Source: Inconstantimicrobium porci
GTDB taxonomy: Bacteria > Bacillota > Clostridia > Clostridiales > Clostridiaceae
NCBI RefSeq assembly: GCF_009696465.1
Contig: NZ_VULX01000013.1
Span: 1 to 64,000, forward strand
Length of the DNA: 64,000 bases
Direction of reading: 5' to 3'
The position numbers and the translations under genes are program-made. The first letter of the stretch is position 1; each line of letters starts with the position of its first letter. Shown piece by piece: positions 43,140 to 52,688 of the stretch. The notes beneath the pieces were generated by a model. It searched no databases, was not told where the DNA came from, and was given only the letters and a program-made list of their open reading frames with translations.

Positions 43140-43736
43140 TTATTTAGTTTTTACTACTGCTTTTGATTCCTCCTCATCTCCTTTACTATAGCTGTTTATA
43201 GCCATTTCATAATGTTTAATAAGATCTCTTCTTCTTTTTATTTGTTTCTCCACCTCTGACATCTCAAACCTGCATCTTTCAATAAATTCTTCCTTATTTA
43301 ACCTAGAAATATTTATATTGTAACTATCTTTCCTGAAATTTTCTCCATTACATAATATATTTAATGGAGTTGTATTATTTGCCTGAAGAAGAATTTCTTT
43401 TTCCCATCTTCCTCTTTTACTTGGTTGTTTATATATATCCTTTAGAAGATTTATATCATATAATCGTCCATTAATTTCTTCTTCTATAGAATCGATAAGT
43501 GCCTTATAAAAAAAACTTCCTACTCCTCTGGGAATTTTTATTTTCAATATAAATCTATTTTTTAAAAGCAGTTCATCTTTTTCGCATTCAGTAATATACT
43601 CTACATCTCTAGACGAAAAAGTCTTCATTCCATTACCCGTAGGATATGATACTATAACCTGATCATAGTTGATTCTTTTAACATCAAACTGCCTTCCGAA
43701 ATCTTCACTTTCCTTATTTATTATTTTTACTTTCAT
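43140..43736 (-). CDS. Hypothetical protein with charged coiled-coil tail
   Basis: From the ATG at 43736 (GAGGTG upstream) the protein has 198 residues. I do not recognise it. The N-terminal half is beta-rich (VKIINKESEDFGRQFDVKRINYDQVIVSY) and the C-terminal half is strongly charged and helical (EMSEVEKQIKRRRDLIKHYEMAINS). No membrane segment or catalytic motif is seen. It is divergent from the flavoprotein gene at 43850. A cytoplasmic structural or nucleic-acid-related role is possible. Confidence 0.6.
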   Translation of the reverse strand: MKVKIINKESEDFGRQFDVKRINYDQVIVSYPTGNGMKTFSSRDVEYITECEKDELLLKNRFILKIKIPRGVGSFFYKALIDSIEEEINGRLYDINLLKDIYKQPSKRGRWEKEILLQANNTTPLNILCNGENFRKDSYNINISRLNKEEFIERCRFEMSEVEKQIKRRRDLIKHYEMAINSYSKGDEEESKAVVKTK

Positions 43737-43849
43737 ATTACTGCACCTCAATATTATTATTCTCAATATAGTGTTATTTATGTTTAAATTATTATTATTT
43801 GTGATAAAATTTTTATAAGATATCTTTGATTAAGGAGTGTTTTATAGAG

Positions 43850-45097
43850 ATGATATATCATGACATAATAGTACTTGGCGGAGGCGCCTCAGGATTAATG
43901 GCAGCTATTACCGCGAAAGATTTTGGTGCAGATGTTGCAATAATTGAAGGAACTGATAGAGTTGGTAGAAAAATTTTAGCTACAGGAAATGGACGATGCA
44001 ATATTTCCAACTCCACTATAAAATTTCCTTTTAATCAATACCATAGTAATAATAAGAACTTTTTCAACTCTGTATTATCACAGTTTGGCGTAGAAGAAAC
44101 TAAAAACTTTTTCTATTCACTAGGGCTTCCTTTTGTTGAACTTCAAAATGGTAAACTTTATCCACAATCGCTGCAATCTTCATCTGTTGTGGATATTTTC
44201 AGATTTGCAATAGAAGATAGATGTATACCTGTGTATAACTCTTTTAAAGTTAAAAATATATCCACAACTAAGAAAGGTTTCATTTTATCCACAGTGGATA
44301 ATTCCAAAGAAGTTATCCACTGCACTAAACTTATCGTTGCCTGTGGAGGAAAAAGTGCAGTGAAAACAGGATCTGACGGTTCAGCTTACAATCTCTTAAA
44401 ATCTCTTGGTCACAATGTAACTCGTACATATCCTGCAATAGTTCAGTTAAAACTTGACTACGGCAGATTAAAAGCTATTTCTGGTGTTAAATTTGACGGA
44501 TATGCTTCTGTATTTGTGGATGATAAAGAAATTAGAAAAGAATTTGGCGAAATACTCTTCACAGATTACGGAATATCAGGTCCTCCAGTTCTGCAGATTT
44601 CAGCTATTGCTTCTTTAAACACTGAGCTTAATAAGAATGTGAAAATAAAAGTTGATATGATGCCTAAAATGACAGATGATGAATTGCAGTCATTCCTAGA
44701 AAATCACCTTGGAATGCTTTCTTATAGGCCTATATGCGATGCTCTGACAGGAATAATAAATAAGAAACTTATACCTGTTATACTTAAGGAAGCTGGCATT
44801 TATGATATTCATATACCATGTTATGAACTTTCATGGCAGCAGAAAAAATCCCTTATGTCATTGTTTAAAAACTGGTCTTTTAAATGCACAGGACCAAATG
44901 GCTTTAATAATGCCCAGGTAACGGCTGGTGGTATTGATACTAATGACATAGATGATAACACTCTTGAATCCAAAATAGTCCCTAATCTTTATTTCTGTGG
45001 CGAAATAATGGATGTTCACGGTGACTGCGGTGGATATAACCTTCAGTGGGCATGGAGTTCAGGATTTGCAGCAGGAAAAGCAGCAGCAAAAAATTAG
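43850..45097 (+). CDS. HI0933/BaiN-like FAD-dependent oxidoreductase
   Basis: From the ATG at 43850, ten bases after AAGGAGTG, the protein has 415 residues. It opens with a dinucleotide motif HDIIVLGGGASGLMAAITAKDFG, then GRKILATGNGRCNISN and GSDGSAYNLL in the HI0933-like fold, and ends with a second FAD contact, NLYFCGEIMDVHGDCGGYNLQWAWSSGFAAG. Members of this family act as flavin reductases or on unsaturated substrates (BaiN on bile acids), but the native substrate here is unknown. Confidence 0.9.
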   Translation: MIYHDIIVLGGGASGLMAAITAKDFGADVAIIEGTDRVGRKILATGNGRCNISNSTIKFPFNQYHSNNKNFFNSVLSQFGVEETKNFFYSLGLPFVELQNGKLYPQSLQSSSVVDIFRFAIEDRCIPVYNSFKVKNISTTKKGFILSTVDNSKEVIHCTKLIVACGGKSAVKTGSDGSAYNLLKSLGHNVTRTYPAIVQLKLDYGRLKAISGVKFDGYASVFVDDKEIRKEFGEILFTDYGISGPPVLQISAIASLNTELNKNVKIKVDMMPKMTDDELQSFLENHLGMLSYRPICDALTGIINKKLIPVILKEAGIYDIHIPCYELSWQQKKSLMSLFKNWSFKCTGPNGFNNAQVTAGGIDTNDIDDNTLESKIVPNLYFCGEIMDVHGDCGGYNLQWAWSSGFAAGKAAAKN

Positions 45098-45228
45098 ATA
45101 TGAGATAAGAACTAAGCGATAAAGAGATTTGAATATTTTTCCTCTATTAAAATTAGAAATTTATGCCTGCTTAACCGCAGCGCATAAATTTCATCCTGTT
45201 CTCTTCTCTCTGCTCTCATATCTCTAAT
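45098..45228. repeat. Heptamer-armed element filling a stop-to-stop spacer, copy H11
   Basis: The element occupies exactly the 131 bp between two convergent stop codons. The left arm starts directly after the TAG of the flavoprotein (45098-45125; ATATGAG, ATAAGAA and two more). The right arm ends at the TAG of the thioesterase (45197-45231; TTCTCTC, ATATCTC and others); its revcomp contains ATATGAG, identical to a left word. The core keeps the AAATTTATG...CATAAATTT hairpin with a CGCAGCG-containing loop, followed by CATCC. Confidence 0.85.
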
Positions 45229-45969
45229 CTATTTTTCTTTTTTCCACTCTGTTTCGCATAGTGCGAGTATTGTGTTTTCTTCGTTAAGTATTCTTGTCTT
45301 TACGACTATTTTTTCATCTTCATTTACGACTTTAGCTTCAACACATACTGTGTGTCCATATTGTACCTCTTTAATAAAGTTTACCTTTATTCTGCTCATC
45401 TTATATTTTAAGATTATATCTCTTGGTACTATTTCAAGTGCCCATTCCATATATTTTGTATTGTTAACGTGTCCGTTTGTATCTATATCACTATATCTTA
45501 CTGCAAATTGTTTAGACATTTCACTTTCAAACTTTTTATCAAGGTTATCAAGTTCAAAACTATCCTCTTCACATTTATAGATTGTTTTCATCGTTTCAGG
45601 AACTCTCATAGCTCTTCTCTTTTTAAGATCTAAAAGAAGGAATAATCCTCTTCCCTTAACTATGATATTTCCTTCTGCGTCTTTAATAAGATAATTTCTA
45701 TATGCATAGAACTTTCTCATTCCAAGTGCATCTGTACAAACAGTAAGCTTCTCTCCCAGCTTTGGATATCTTAAAACCTCTATGTCATACTTATAGAATA
45801 TCCATGCCATATTATCACTTATAAGCTTATTAAGGCCTAATCCTAACGCTTCTGACTGGTGAAAGCCTATATCACAGAAGAAATCAGCTATAGACGTTAA
45901 CTTTGCATCTCCCCTTGCATCTACATTATAGTAGTTAACGTCATATTCTTTTTCATATACTGCTCCCAT
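45229..45969 (-). CDS. Acyl-ACP thioesterase
   Basis: From the ATG at 45969 (GGAGG upstream) the protein has 246 residues with two hot-dog halves. EKEYDVNYYNVDARGDAKLTSIADFF starts the first and RYSDIDTNGHVNNTKYMEWALEIVP carries the conserved Asn/His of FatA/FatB-like bacterial thioesterases. The enzyme releases free fatty acids from acyl carrier protein. It lies downstream of the DUF1858 gene on the same strand. Confidence 0.85.
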   Translation of the reverse strand: MGAVYEKEYDVNYYNVDARGDAKLTSIADFFCDIGFHQSEALGLGLNKLISDNMAWIFYKYDIEVLRYPKLGEKLTVCTDALGMRKFYAYRNYLIKDAEGNIIVKGRGLFLLLDLKKRRAMRVPETMKTIYKCEEDSFELDNLDKKFESEMSKQFAVRYSDIDTNGHVNNTKYMEWALEIVPRDIILKYKMSRIKVNFIKEVQYGHTVCVEAKVVNEDEKIVVKTRILNEENTILALCETEWKKEK

Positions 45970-46052
45970 AACAATACCTCCTTCACTTTCCCTAAATTGC
46001 AATAAAGAGGTCATTGACAAGCAATAACCTCTTATATTATTAAGTATATTTA

Positions 46053-46235
46053 TTATTTATTTAATGCTTCTATTAGAGCATTTACATCTAATCCATGTAC
46101 CATAGCTGCTTCTTCAATTGTTTCTGCCTGAGCTGATGGACATCCAACACAACCCATTCCAAATTCCATTAGAGTAGCTACTTTTTCAGGAGCAGTTCTT
46201 ACAACTTCACCTATAGTCATATCTTTAGTTATCAT
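46053..46235 (-). CDS. DUF1858 redox-disulfide domain protein
   Basis: From the ATG at 46235 (AGAAGGTGAG upstream) the 60-residue protein is one DUF1858 domain: [31 protein letters not shown] with the CVGC pair. Members are proposed redox-active disulfide proteins, sometimes fused to hybrid-cluster-like enzymes. It lies between purA and the thioesterase; the connection to either is unknown. Confidence 0.85.
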   Translation of the reverse strand: MITKDMTIGEVVRTAPEKVATLMEFGMGCVGCPSAQAETIEEAAMVHGLDVNALIEALNK

Positions 46236-46321
46236 AATTCTCACCTTCTCCTATTCAGTATATACTATACATCCATAATTATACTAAATAAGATTTTTAA
46301 ATGCAACTAAAACAGTAGGAT

Positions 46322-47611
46322 TTATATTTCCTCTCTAACCCTGATAGTCTGAGCTCTTTCAGGTCCAACAGATACGATAGAAATCTTTGTTCCAGTAAGT
46401 TCTTCTATTCTTCTTAAATAGATCTTTGCGTTTTCAGGAATTTCATCATAAGATCTTGCATTTGCAACTGATTCATCCCATCCATCAAATTCTTCATATA
46501 CAGGTTCGCACTTAGCAACATCTTCAAGACTTGCTGGGAAGTAGTCAATAACTTTTCCATCAAACTTGTAGCCAACGCACACCTTAACCTTATCAAGTCC
46601 AGCTAAAGTATCTATCTTAGTTACTGCAAGTGAAGTTAATCCACATACTCTTACAGTTGTCTTTAAGATAACAAGGTCAAGCCATCCACATCTTCTTGCT
46701 CTTCCTGTAGTAACACCAAATTCATGTCCTTTTTCTCTGATCCATTCTCCCATATCATCATTTAATTCTGTTGGGAATGGCCCCTTACCAACTCTTGTAG
46801 TGTATGCTTTACATATACCAACTGCATTAGTGATCATAGTTGGTCCTATACCAGTTCCGTTTGAAACTCCACCAGAAGTAGTATTTGAAGATGTAACATA
46901 TGGATAGCTTCCGTGGTCTATATCAAGAAGCATTCCCTGAGCACCTTCAAATAATACGTTCTTGTTGTTCATGATTTCATCATAAATTCTAACAGAAGTA
47001 TCACATACGTATGGTCTTATTCTTTCTGCATACTCTAAGTATTGCTTACATATTTCATCAAAGTTTAAAGCTTCTCCACCATAAACCTTAGTTATATAAG
47101 CATTCTTTATTTCAATATTTTCTTTTAGTTTTTCTATAAAAACTTCTTTATGAAGAAGATCACATATTCTTATTCCTGATCTTTCAATCTTATCTGTATA
47201 GCAAGGTCCTATTCCTTTACCTGTAGTTCCTATATCATTTTTTCCTCTTGCTTTTTCTTTTAAAGCATCTAGTATTCTATGATATGGCATAATTAAATGA
47301 GCTCTGTCACTTATTATAAGTTTCTCTGGAGTAACCTTTACTCCTAATCCTTCTAGATAATCTATTTCTGTAAATAATGCCTTTGGATCAACAACGACAC
47401 CATTTCCTATAACATTTAACTTATTATCATATAAAACTCCTGATGGTATTAAGTGTAGTTTATAATCAGTGTCTCCAACAACTACTGTATGACCTGCATT
47501 ATTTCCACCCTGGAATCTTACAACTACGTCTGCTTCTTCTGCAAGATAGTCTGTCATTTTTCCTTTTCCTTCATCGCCCCATTGAGCTCCTAAAACTATA
47601 AATGCTGACAT
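46322..47611 (-). CDS. purA: Adenylosuccinate synthetase
   Basis: The 429-residue enzyme is full length. It begins [25 protein letters not shown] (the conserved GDEGKGK loop) and has [45 protein letters not shown] and [12 protein letters not shown]. It converts IMP and aspartate to adenylosuccinate with GTP. Upstream a promoter and a PurBox-like inverted repeat are visible, fitting purine control. AGGAGGAAG precedes the ATG. Confidence 0.97.
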   Translation of the reverse strand: MSAFIVLGAQWGDEGKGKMTDYLAEEADVVVRFQGGNNAGHTVVVGDTDYKLHLIPSGVLYDNKLNVIGNGVVVDPKALFTEIDYLEGLGVKVTPEKLIISDRAHLIMPYHRILDALKEKARGKNDIGTTGKGIGPCYTDKIERSGIRICDLLHKEVFIEKLKENIEIKNAYITKVYGGEALNFDEICKQYLEYAERIRPYVCDTSVRIYDEIMNNKNVLFEGAQGMLLDIDHGSYPYVTSSNTTSGGVSNGTGIGPTMITNAVGICKAYTTRVGKGPFPTELNDDMGEWIREKGHEFGVTTGRARRCGWLDLVILKTTVRVCGLTSLAVTKIDTLAGLDKVKVCVGYKFDGKVIDYFPASLEDVAKCEPVYEEFDGWDESVANARSYDEIPENAKIYLRRIEELTGTKISIVSVGPERAQTIRVREEI

Positions 47612-47669
47612 TTGACTTCCTCCTTTTGCTTTTATGCAAACTCATTAGTGAACATATTGTCCCTATACA

Positions 47670-47698
47670 ATACTATCAAACGATACTATATTGGTCAA
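47670..47698 (-). promoter_or_regulatory. Promoter of purA
   Basis: On the minus strand TTGACC (47698-47693), 17 bases, TAGTAT (47675-47670). The start codon of purA is 59 bases downstream. Confidence 0.7.
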
Positions 47699-47704
47699 TA
47701 ATAT

Positions 47705-47745
47705 CCACGAATATTTTTGTAAAGTATATTTTTATAATTCGTGAA
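47705..47745 (-). promoter_or_regulatory. Candidate PurR operator (PurBox pair) upstream of purA
   Basis: Inverted half-sites CACGAAT (47738-47744 region) and ATTCGTG (47706-47713 region) are separated by about 20 AT-rich bases, just upstream of the -35 box. PurBoxes in Firmicutes have CGAA-type half-sites in this position upstream of purA. The match is suggestive only. Confidence 0.45.
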
Positions 47746-47828
47746 AAACTATATTTTTTGATAATTTCTACTAATTCAATAAAATCCTTAAAAGTTGTTT
47801 TTGGCGCTTATTTTCCTTTATAAAAAAA

Positions 47829-47952
47829 GGTTTGCAATACATATTAAGAAGACTCTGTCGCTAAATCGCTCCAAGTCGTTTCTACATATGTCTTGCAAAC
47901 CCTGGATTACCAAAGGACGAAATTGCATTCTACCATTTTTGAATGCAATTTC
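47829..47952. repeat. CTCCAAGTCGTTTCT hairpin repeat, copy B2
   Basis: GGTTTGCAATACATAT (47829-47844) pairs with ATATGTCTTGCAAACC (47886-47901) around the family core CTCCAAGTCGTTTCTACATATG, then GAAATTGCATTC (47919-47930) pairs with GAATGCAATTTC (47941-47952). The outer stem words differ from B1 but are complementary, and the second stem is identical to B1. The neighbouring AT-rich sequence up to 48135 contains only the terminator below. Confidence 0.8.
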
Positions 47953-47968
47953 CTAGACTATAAGAAAT

Positions 47969-47994
47969 AAAAAGTAGCATCTCTGCTACTTTTT
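47969..47994 (-). terminator. Terminator between proC and purA
   Basis: AAAAAGTAGC pairs with GCTACTTTTT around ATCTCT, downstream of the proC stop at 48136, with T-runs on both sides. Confidence 0.75.
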
Positions 47995-48135
47995 AAAAAT
48001 ACTAGTTTAATCGGCCTAAATCGATGTTCTACTATATCGATTTTTTATACCCTTTGTTTTTCAAGCATTATTTTCATATTCAAGTATATTATACACTAAA
48101 TTCAGAAAATTAAAAACTATATTTATAATTTATTT

Positions 48136-48933
48136 TTATAATTTTTTAGATTTTTCTTCGCAACATTTCATTGCCTTTTCAACTGAACTTCTAAAGCCAC
48201 TATTCTCTAATTCTATTACAGCATCAATTGTTGTACCTCCAGGTGAGCAAACCATATCTTTTAAAGCTCCTGGATGCATTCCTGTCTCCAATATCATCTT
48301 TGCAGATCCCATCACAGCCTGAGCCGCAAACTTATATGCTTTACTTCTTGGTATACCCATCTGTACTGCAGAATCAGCCATAGCTTCTATCAGCATAAAT
48401 ATATATGCAGGCGAAGAACCACTAACTGCTATAAAAGCATGAAAATATTTTTCTTCAAGTTCCTCACACTTACCGAAAGAATTAAAGATATCAAAAATAT
48501 CCTTTTTACCTTCGTCTTGCATATATTCATTAAAGCATATGGCAGTCATTGATTCTCCTACAAGTGCAGGAGTGTTAGGCATTGTTCTTGTCGCCTTAAT
48601 CTCTCTGCCAAACCACTGCTCAATATTATCAATGGTTACACCTGCAGCTATTGATACAATAACTGTGTCGTTACTTACGAAACTTTTAATTTCATCTATA
48701 ATACTCTTAAATATATTTGGTTTTACAGCTATAAATAATATATCTGACTTTTGAGCGACCTCTATATTGGAGCAAACATTTACTGCTAGTTCATTCCTTA
48801 TCTTTTCTAAAGTTTCTTTTGTTCTTGCTGATACAAATACATCAGAAACATTACACAAACCACTATCTATTATACCTTTTAATATAGCGTGGCCCATATT
48901 GCCGCAACCTATAAATCCAATTTTCTTATTCAT
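48136..48933 (-). CDS. proC: Pyrroline-5-carboxylate reductase
   Basis: The 265-residue enzyme has the N-terminal Rossmann motif IGFIGCGNMGHAILKGIIDSG, AVKPNIF, SIAAGVTIDNIEQWFG, and the C-terminal ALKDMVCSPGGTTIDAVIELENSGFRSSV signature. It reduces pyrroline-5-carboxylate to proline with NAD(P)H. It lies 17 bases downstream of dnaB on the same strand, an unusual pairing, so it may be co-transcribed. A ribosome site GGGGATG precedes the ATG. Confidence 0.95.
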   Translation of the reverse strand: MNKKIGFIGCGNMGHAILKGIIDSGLCNVSDVFVSARTKETLEKIRNELAVNVCSNIEVAQKSDILFIAVKPNIFKSIIDEIKSFVSNDTVIVSIAAGVTIDNIEQWFGREIKATRTMPNTPALVGESMTAICFNEYMQDEGKKDIFDIFNSFGKCEELEEKYFHAFIAVSGSSPAYIFMLIEAMADSAVQMGIPRSKAYKFAAQAVMGSAKMILETGMHPGALKDMVCSPGGTTIDAVIELENSGFRSSVEKAMKCCEEKSKKL

Positions 48934-48950
48934 AACATCCCCACCTGCTT

Positions 48951-50279
48951 TTAATTATGATTAAATTCAAGATTTCCAAATTTACTGAATTGACCAAGCC
49001 ATGCAAGTTTCACAGTTCCAACCGGACCGTTTCTCTGTTTAGCTATTATACATTCAGCTACATTTTTATCCTCGGTTTCTTTATCATAATATTCATCTCG
49101 ATACAAAAACATAACAACATCGGCATCCTGCTCAATTGATCCAGACTCTCTTAAATCTGAAAGCATCGGTCTATGATCTGCTCTCTGTTCAGGTGCACGG
49201 GAAAGCTGTGAAAGTGCAATTACAGGGCACTCCATTTCCTTAGCAAGTGCCTTGATGTTTCTTGATATTTCTGAAACTTCCTGCTGTCTGCTTTCGCCAC
49301 TTCCAGTCATAAGCTGAAGGTAATCTATAAGGATCATATCTATACCGTGCTCCATCTTTATTTTTCTGCACTTAGATCTTACTTCCATTACAGATACACC
49401 TGCAGTATCATCTATATATATTTTTGCATTTGAAAGAGGTCCAGCTGCACGTGCGATATTTTCCCAATCCTTATCATCAAGATTACCTGTTCTAAGGGCA
49501 AGCATATCTACATTTGCTTCTGAACACAGAAGCTTATATGCAAGCTGTTCCTTTGACATTTCCAGAGAAAATATAACTACACTTTTACCTTCCTTAAGCG
49601 CCGCATTTTCAGCAATATTAAGTGCAAAAGTAGTCTTTCCCATAGATGGTCTTGCAGCAACAAGAACCATATCGCCCTTCTGGAATCCCGAAGTCTTATC
49701 ATCAAGATCTGTAAATCCTGAACCAACTCCAGTGATTTCTCCTTTATTATTAAATAGCCTTTCTATTTCAGCAAAACTTCTTTCAAGTACATCGCTTAGT
49801 GCTTCATATTCGCCAGTATTTCTCTTTTCGCCTATATCGAACACTCTTTTTTCAGCAGAATCTATTACTTTAACTACATCATCCTGCTTGTTATAACAGT
49901 CTTCAATTATATCAGTTGACGATCTTATCAGCTTTCTTAAAAGTGATTTTTCCTCAACTATTTTTATATAAGCAGTAAGATTTGCTGTACTTGGTACAGC
50001 ATTACTTATCTCTGTTACGTAAGTAATACCCCCCGCTTTTTCAAGCCTATCTGTAGCTTTTAAATGTTCAAGAAGAGTTATTTCATCTACAGGCTCATCC
50101 TTCTGTACCATTTCCATTATACTGGAGTATATTGTTTTATGAGAGTCTCTATAAAAGTCTTCGGCTTTTAAAAACTCAGCAGCTTTTGCTATTGCATATT
50201 TATCAATTATCATTGATCCTAATACCATCTGCTCTGCTTCTATGCTCTGAGGCAGACTTCTCATTACTGGTGCATCCAT
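48951..50279 (-). CDS. dnaB: Replicative DNA helicase
   Basis: The 442-residue helicase has an N-terminal collar domain (LPQSIEAEQMVLGSMI), a linker, and a RecA-like domain with Walker A GARPSMGKTTFALN (about residue 210), MILIDYLQLMTG, GLSRAPEQR-like ALSQLSRAPEQRADHRPMLSDLRESGSIEQDADVV. It unwinds DNA ahead of the replisome as a hexamer loaded by DnaI. Together with lonC, rplI and gdpP upstream on the same strand it forms the Firmicute origin-proximal cluster. Confidence 0.97.
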   Translation of the reverse strand: MDAPVMRSLPQSIEAEQMVLGSMIIDKYAIAKAAEFLKAEDFYRDSHKTIYSSIMEMVQKDEPVDEITLLEHLKATDRLEKAGGITYVTEISNAVPSTANLTAYIKIVEEKSLLRKLIRSSTDIIEDCYNKQDDVVKVIDSAEKRVFDIGEKRNTGEYEALSDVLERSFAEIERLFNNKGEITGVGSGFTDLDDKTSGFQKGDMVLVAARPSMGKTTFALNIAENAALKEGKSVVIFSLEMSKEQLAYKLLCSEANVDMLALRTGNLDDKDWENIARAAGPLSNAKIYIDDTAGVSVMEVRSKCRKIKMEHGIDMILIDYLQLMTGSGESRQQEVSEISRNIKALAKEMECPVIALSQLSRAPEQRADHRPMLSDLRESGSIEQDADVVMFLYRDEYYDKETEDKNVAECIIAKQRNGPVGTVKLAWLGQFSKFGNLEFNHN

Positions 50280-50334
50280 AAAGCTGCCCTCCTTTAATAT
50301 GCTTTATTAAACTACTATAAATAAGTCATTTTTC

Positions 50335-52227
50335 TTACTTATCAAAAACTATCTTCATAACATCATCTATATGAGATACTGTCTTAACTTCAATATCCTC
50401 AAGACCTATTGGAACATCTTTCTTATTATCTTCTGGAACAATTACAAGCTTTATGCCTTTTCTCTTTGCTCCATATATCTTTTCAAATATTCCGCCTACA
50501 GGCTTAACATTTCCTCTTAAAGATATTTCACCTGTTATTGCAATATCCTGTTTAATAGGTTTATCCAATAATGCAGATATTATACATATTGTTATTGCAG
50601 TACCAGCTGACGGTCCATCGATATTTCCTCCACCAATAACATTGACATGAACATCGTAATCCTTAATATCTATATCGGTAACCTTTCTGATTACAGATGC
50701 AGCATTAACAACAGAATCCTTTGCCATTGATCCAGCTGTATCATTAAACTTTATAGTTCCCTTACCCTTATGCTGAGCTTTAAAAACGGCAGTTTCTATT
50801 TCTATAGTTGAACCAAGAAATCCTGCAACACCTAGTCCATATACATGTCCAATTTCGCTTCTATCAAGATTATCAAGTATTTCATAAGGAGCATATCTTC
50901 CTATAGATAATACATCCTCTAAATCACTTTTTGTTATTTCGCTTCTATATCCATCATTTTTATATAATGAATAAGCATAAGCATCGGCAAGTATGTTTAC
51001 TGCCTTTCTTCCTTCTATAGTATAGTTAGATATAGTATCAGCAATACCATCTTCAAGTGTTACTTCAAGCTTCTTTGCTGCATTCTGAACTATTACCTTT
51101 ATATTTCCTGATGAAAGTGGTTCAAAGAATACTTCAGTACATCTTGAACGTATAGCAGGATTTATATCCTGGGGGCTTCTTGTTGTTGCTCCTATAAGGA
51201 TAAAATCAGCTGGTGCTCCTTTTTCAAAAAGATATCTTATATACTTTGGTATGTTTTCATCATCTGGGTCATAGTAAGAAGATGAGAACTGAACTCTCTT
51301 ATCTTCAAGAACTTTAAGAAGTTTGTTCTGAAGCATATCATCAAGCTCCCCGATTTCATCTATAAAAAGAACTCCACCGTGAGCTTCTGTTACAAGACCA
51401 GTCTTAGGTTCTGGTATTCCTGTTTCAGCGAGATCCCTTTTACTTCCCTGATATATAGGATCATGTACAGATCCTAAAAGAGGGTTTGTAATTTCTCTTG
51501 GATCCCATCTTAAAGTTGATCCATCAACTTCTACAAACTTTGATTCTTCATCGAATGGTGTATATTCAAGTTTCTTTGCTTCTTCAAGAGCAAGCCTGGC
51601 TGCTGTAGTCTTACCTACTCCAGGAGGTCCATAAAGAATAACATGTTGTGGGTATGGAGATGCAAGCTTTGAAATAAGTGACTTAATAGCTCTCTCCTGA
51701 CCTATTATTTCTTTAAAACTTGATGGTCTTAAAAGACTCATAACACTCTTGTTAGAAGTTCTTGCATCAAGATTCATTAATTTCTCATACTTTTTCTTAG
51801 TCTTATCATTTTCAGGACCTTTTTGCTTTTTAATAATGCCAAGCCTTATCTCATCTATATACTTATCCTGCTTATCAACAAGATACTGCTCAACCTGTCC
51901 TTCAATCTTATTCTGAACATATTTTCTTGCAAGTTCTTCTGAAAACCACTGATATGTATCTTCCAGAGCCTCTTTAAGATTTGCTTCAGTTGGTATTTCC
52001 TTAAGGCCTCTGCCATCTGAAGCAACTTTATTTAAAGCATAAAGTCTTTTGAATTCATCATCAGACTTCATGTTTTTCTGCATCCTATGTCTTATAACTC
52101 TGGCTCTTATGGTTCCTTCATCTAATATGTTCTTTAATATATCAAATAATACATCAACCTGAGCTCTAAGTCCCATATCACTATTAATGATATATTCTAA
52201 AACATTCATTTCATTATTTGAATTCAA
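50335..52227 (-). CDS. lonC: Lon-family ATP-dependent protease, sporulation-type (LonC)
   Basis: The 630-residue protein has no classic Lon N-terminal LAN domain. A helical N-terminal region of about 160 residues is followed by an AAA+ module (LYGPPGVGKTTAARLAL; VLFIDEIGELDDMLQNKLLKVLED) and a Lon protease domain with catalytic Ser in GGGNIDGPSAGTAI and Lys in GGIFEKIYGAKRKGI. This matches the LonC/spore Lon subfamily. It lies between dnaB and rplI, the usual clostridial arrangement. Confidence 0.9.
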   Translation of the reverse strand: MNSNNEMNVLEYIINSDMGLRAQVDVLFDILKNILDEGTIRARVIRHRMQKNMKSDDEFKRLYALNKVASDGRGLKEIPTEANLKEALEDTYQWFSEELARKYVQNKIEGQVEQYLVDKQDKYIDEIRLGIIKKQKGPENDKTKKKYEKLMNLDARTSNKSVMSLLRPSSFKEIIGQERAIKSLISKLASPYPQHVILYGPPGVGKTTAARLALEEAKKLEYTPFDEESKFVEVDGSTLRWDPREITNPLLGSVHDPIYQGSKRDLAETGIPEPKTGLVTEAHGGVLFIDEIGELDDMLQNKLLKVLEDKRVQFSSSYYDPDDENIPKYIRYLFEKGAPADFILIGATTRSPQDINPAIRSRCTEVFFEPLSSGNIKVIVQNAAKKLEVTLEDGIADTISNYTIEGRKAVNILADAYAYSLYKNDGYRSEITKSDLEDVLSIGRYAPYEILDNLDRSEIGHVYGLGVAGFLGSTIEIETAVFKAQHKGKGTIKFNDTAGSMAKDSVVNAASVIRKVTDIDIKDYDVHVNVIGGGNIDGPSAGTAITICIISALLDKPIKQDIAITGEISLRGNVKPVGGIFEKIYGAKRKGIKLVIVPEDNKKDVPIGLEDIEVKTVSHIDDVMKIVFDK

Positions 52228-52239
52228 GTTAAATCCTCC

Positions 52240-52686
52240 TTATTGTTTAGGAACAACTGTTACTTTCATTTTTGTTGAAATTTCTGGATAAACTTTAACT
52301 TCTATTGTAAATGTTCCTGCTGTTTTTATCGTATCCATTACTATCTTCTTTTTATCAATAGTAACATTATGTTGTGCTTTTATATATTCAGCTACATCTT
52401 TGCTTGTTATAGCTCCAAATAATCTGCCATTTTCTCCAGCCTTAGCAGTTATATTAATTTCCTTATTCATTAAGTCATTAGCAACAGCCTGAGCTGCTTC
52501 TGTTTCAGCAAGTTTCTTTCTTCTTTCAGTTTCCTTCTTGGCATTTAATATATGCATATTAGCATCAGTAGCTTCCTCTGCTAATTTCCTTGGAAATAAA
52601 AAGTTTCTTGCATATCCATCAGATGTATTTACTACATCCCCTTTCTTTCCTACTGTTTTAACATCTTTTAATAAAATAACTTTCAT
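52240..52686 (-). CDS. rplI: 50S ribosomal protein L9
   Basis: The 148-residue protein has the typical L9 N-terminal domain with [34 protein letters not shown], a long connecting helix ([15 protein letters not shown]) and the C-terminal domain ([16 protein letters not shown]). It binds 23S rRNA domain V. The start is two bases after the gdpP stop codon, an arrangement for translational coupling. Confidence 0.97.
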   Translation of the reverse strand: MKVILLKDVKTVGKKGDVVNTSDGYARNFLFPRKLAEEATDANMHILNAKKETERRKKLAETEAAQAVANDLMNKEINITAKAGENGRLFGAITSKDVAEYIKAQHNVTIDKKKIVMDTIKTAGTFTIEVKVYPEISTKMKVTVVPKQ

Positions 52687-52688
52687 TA

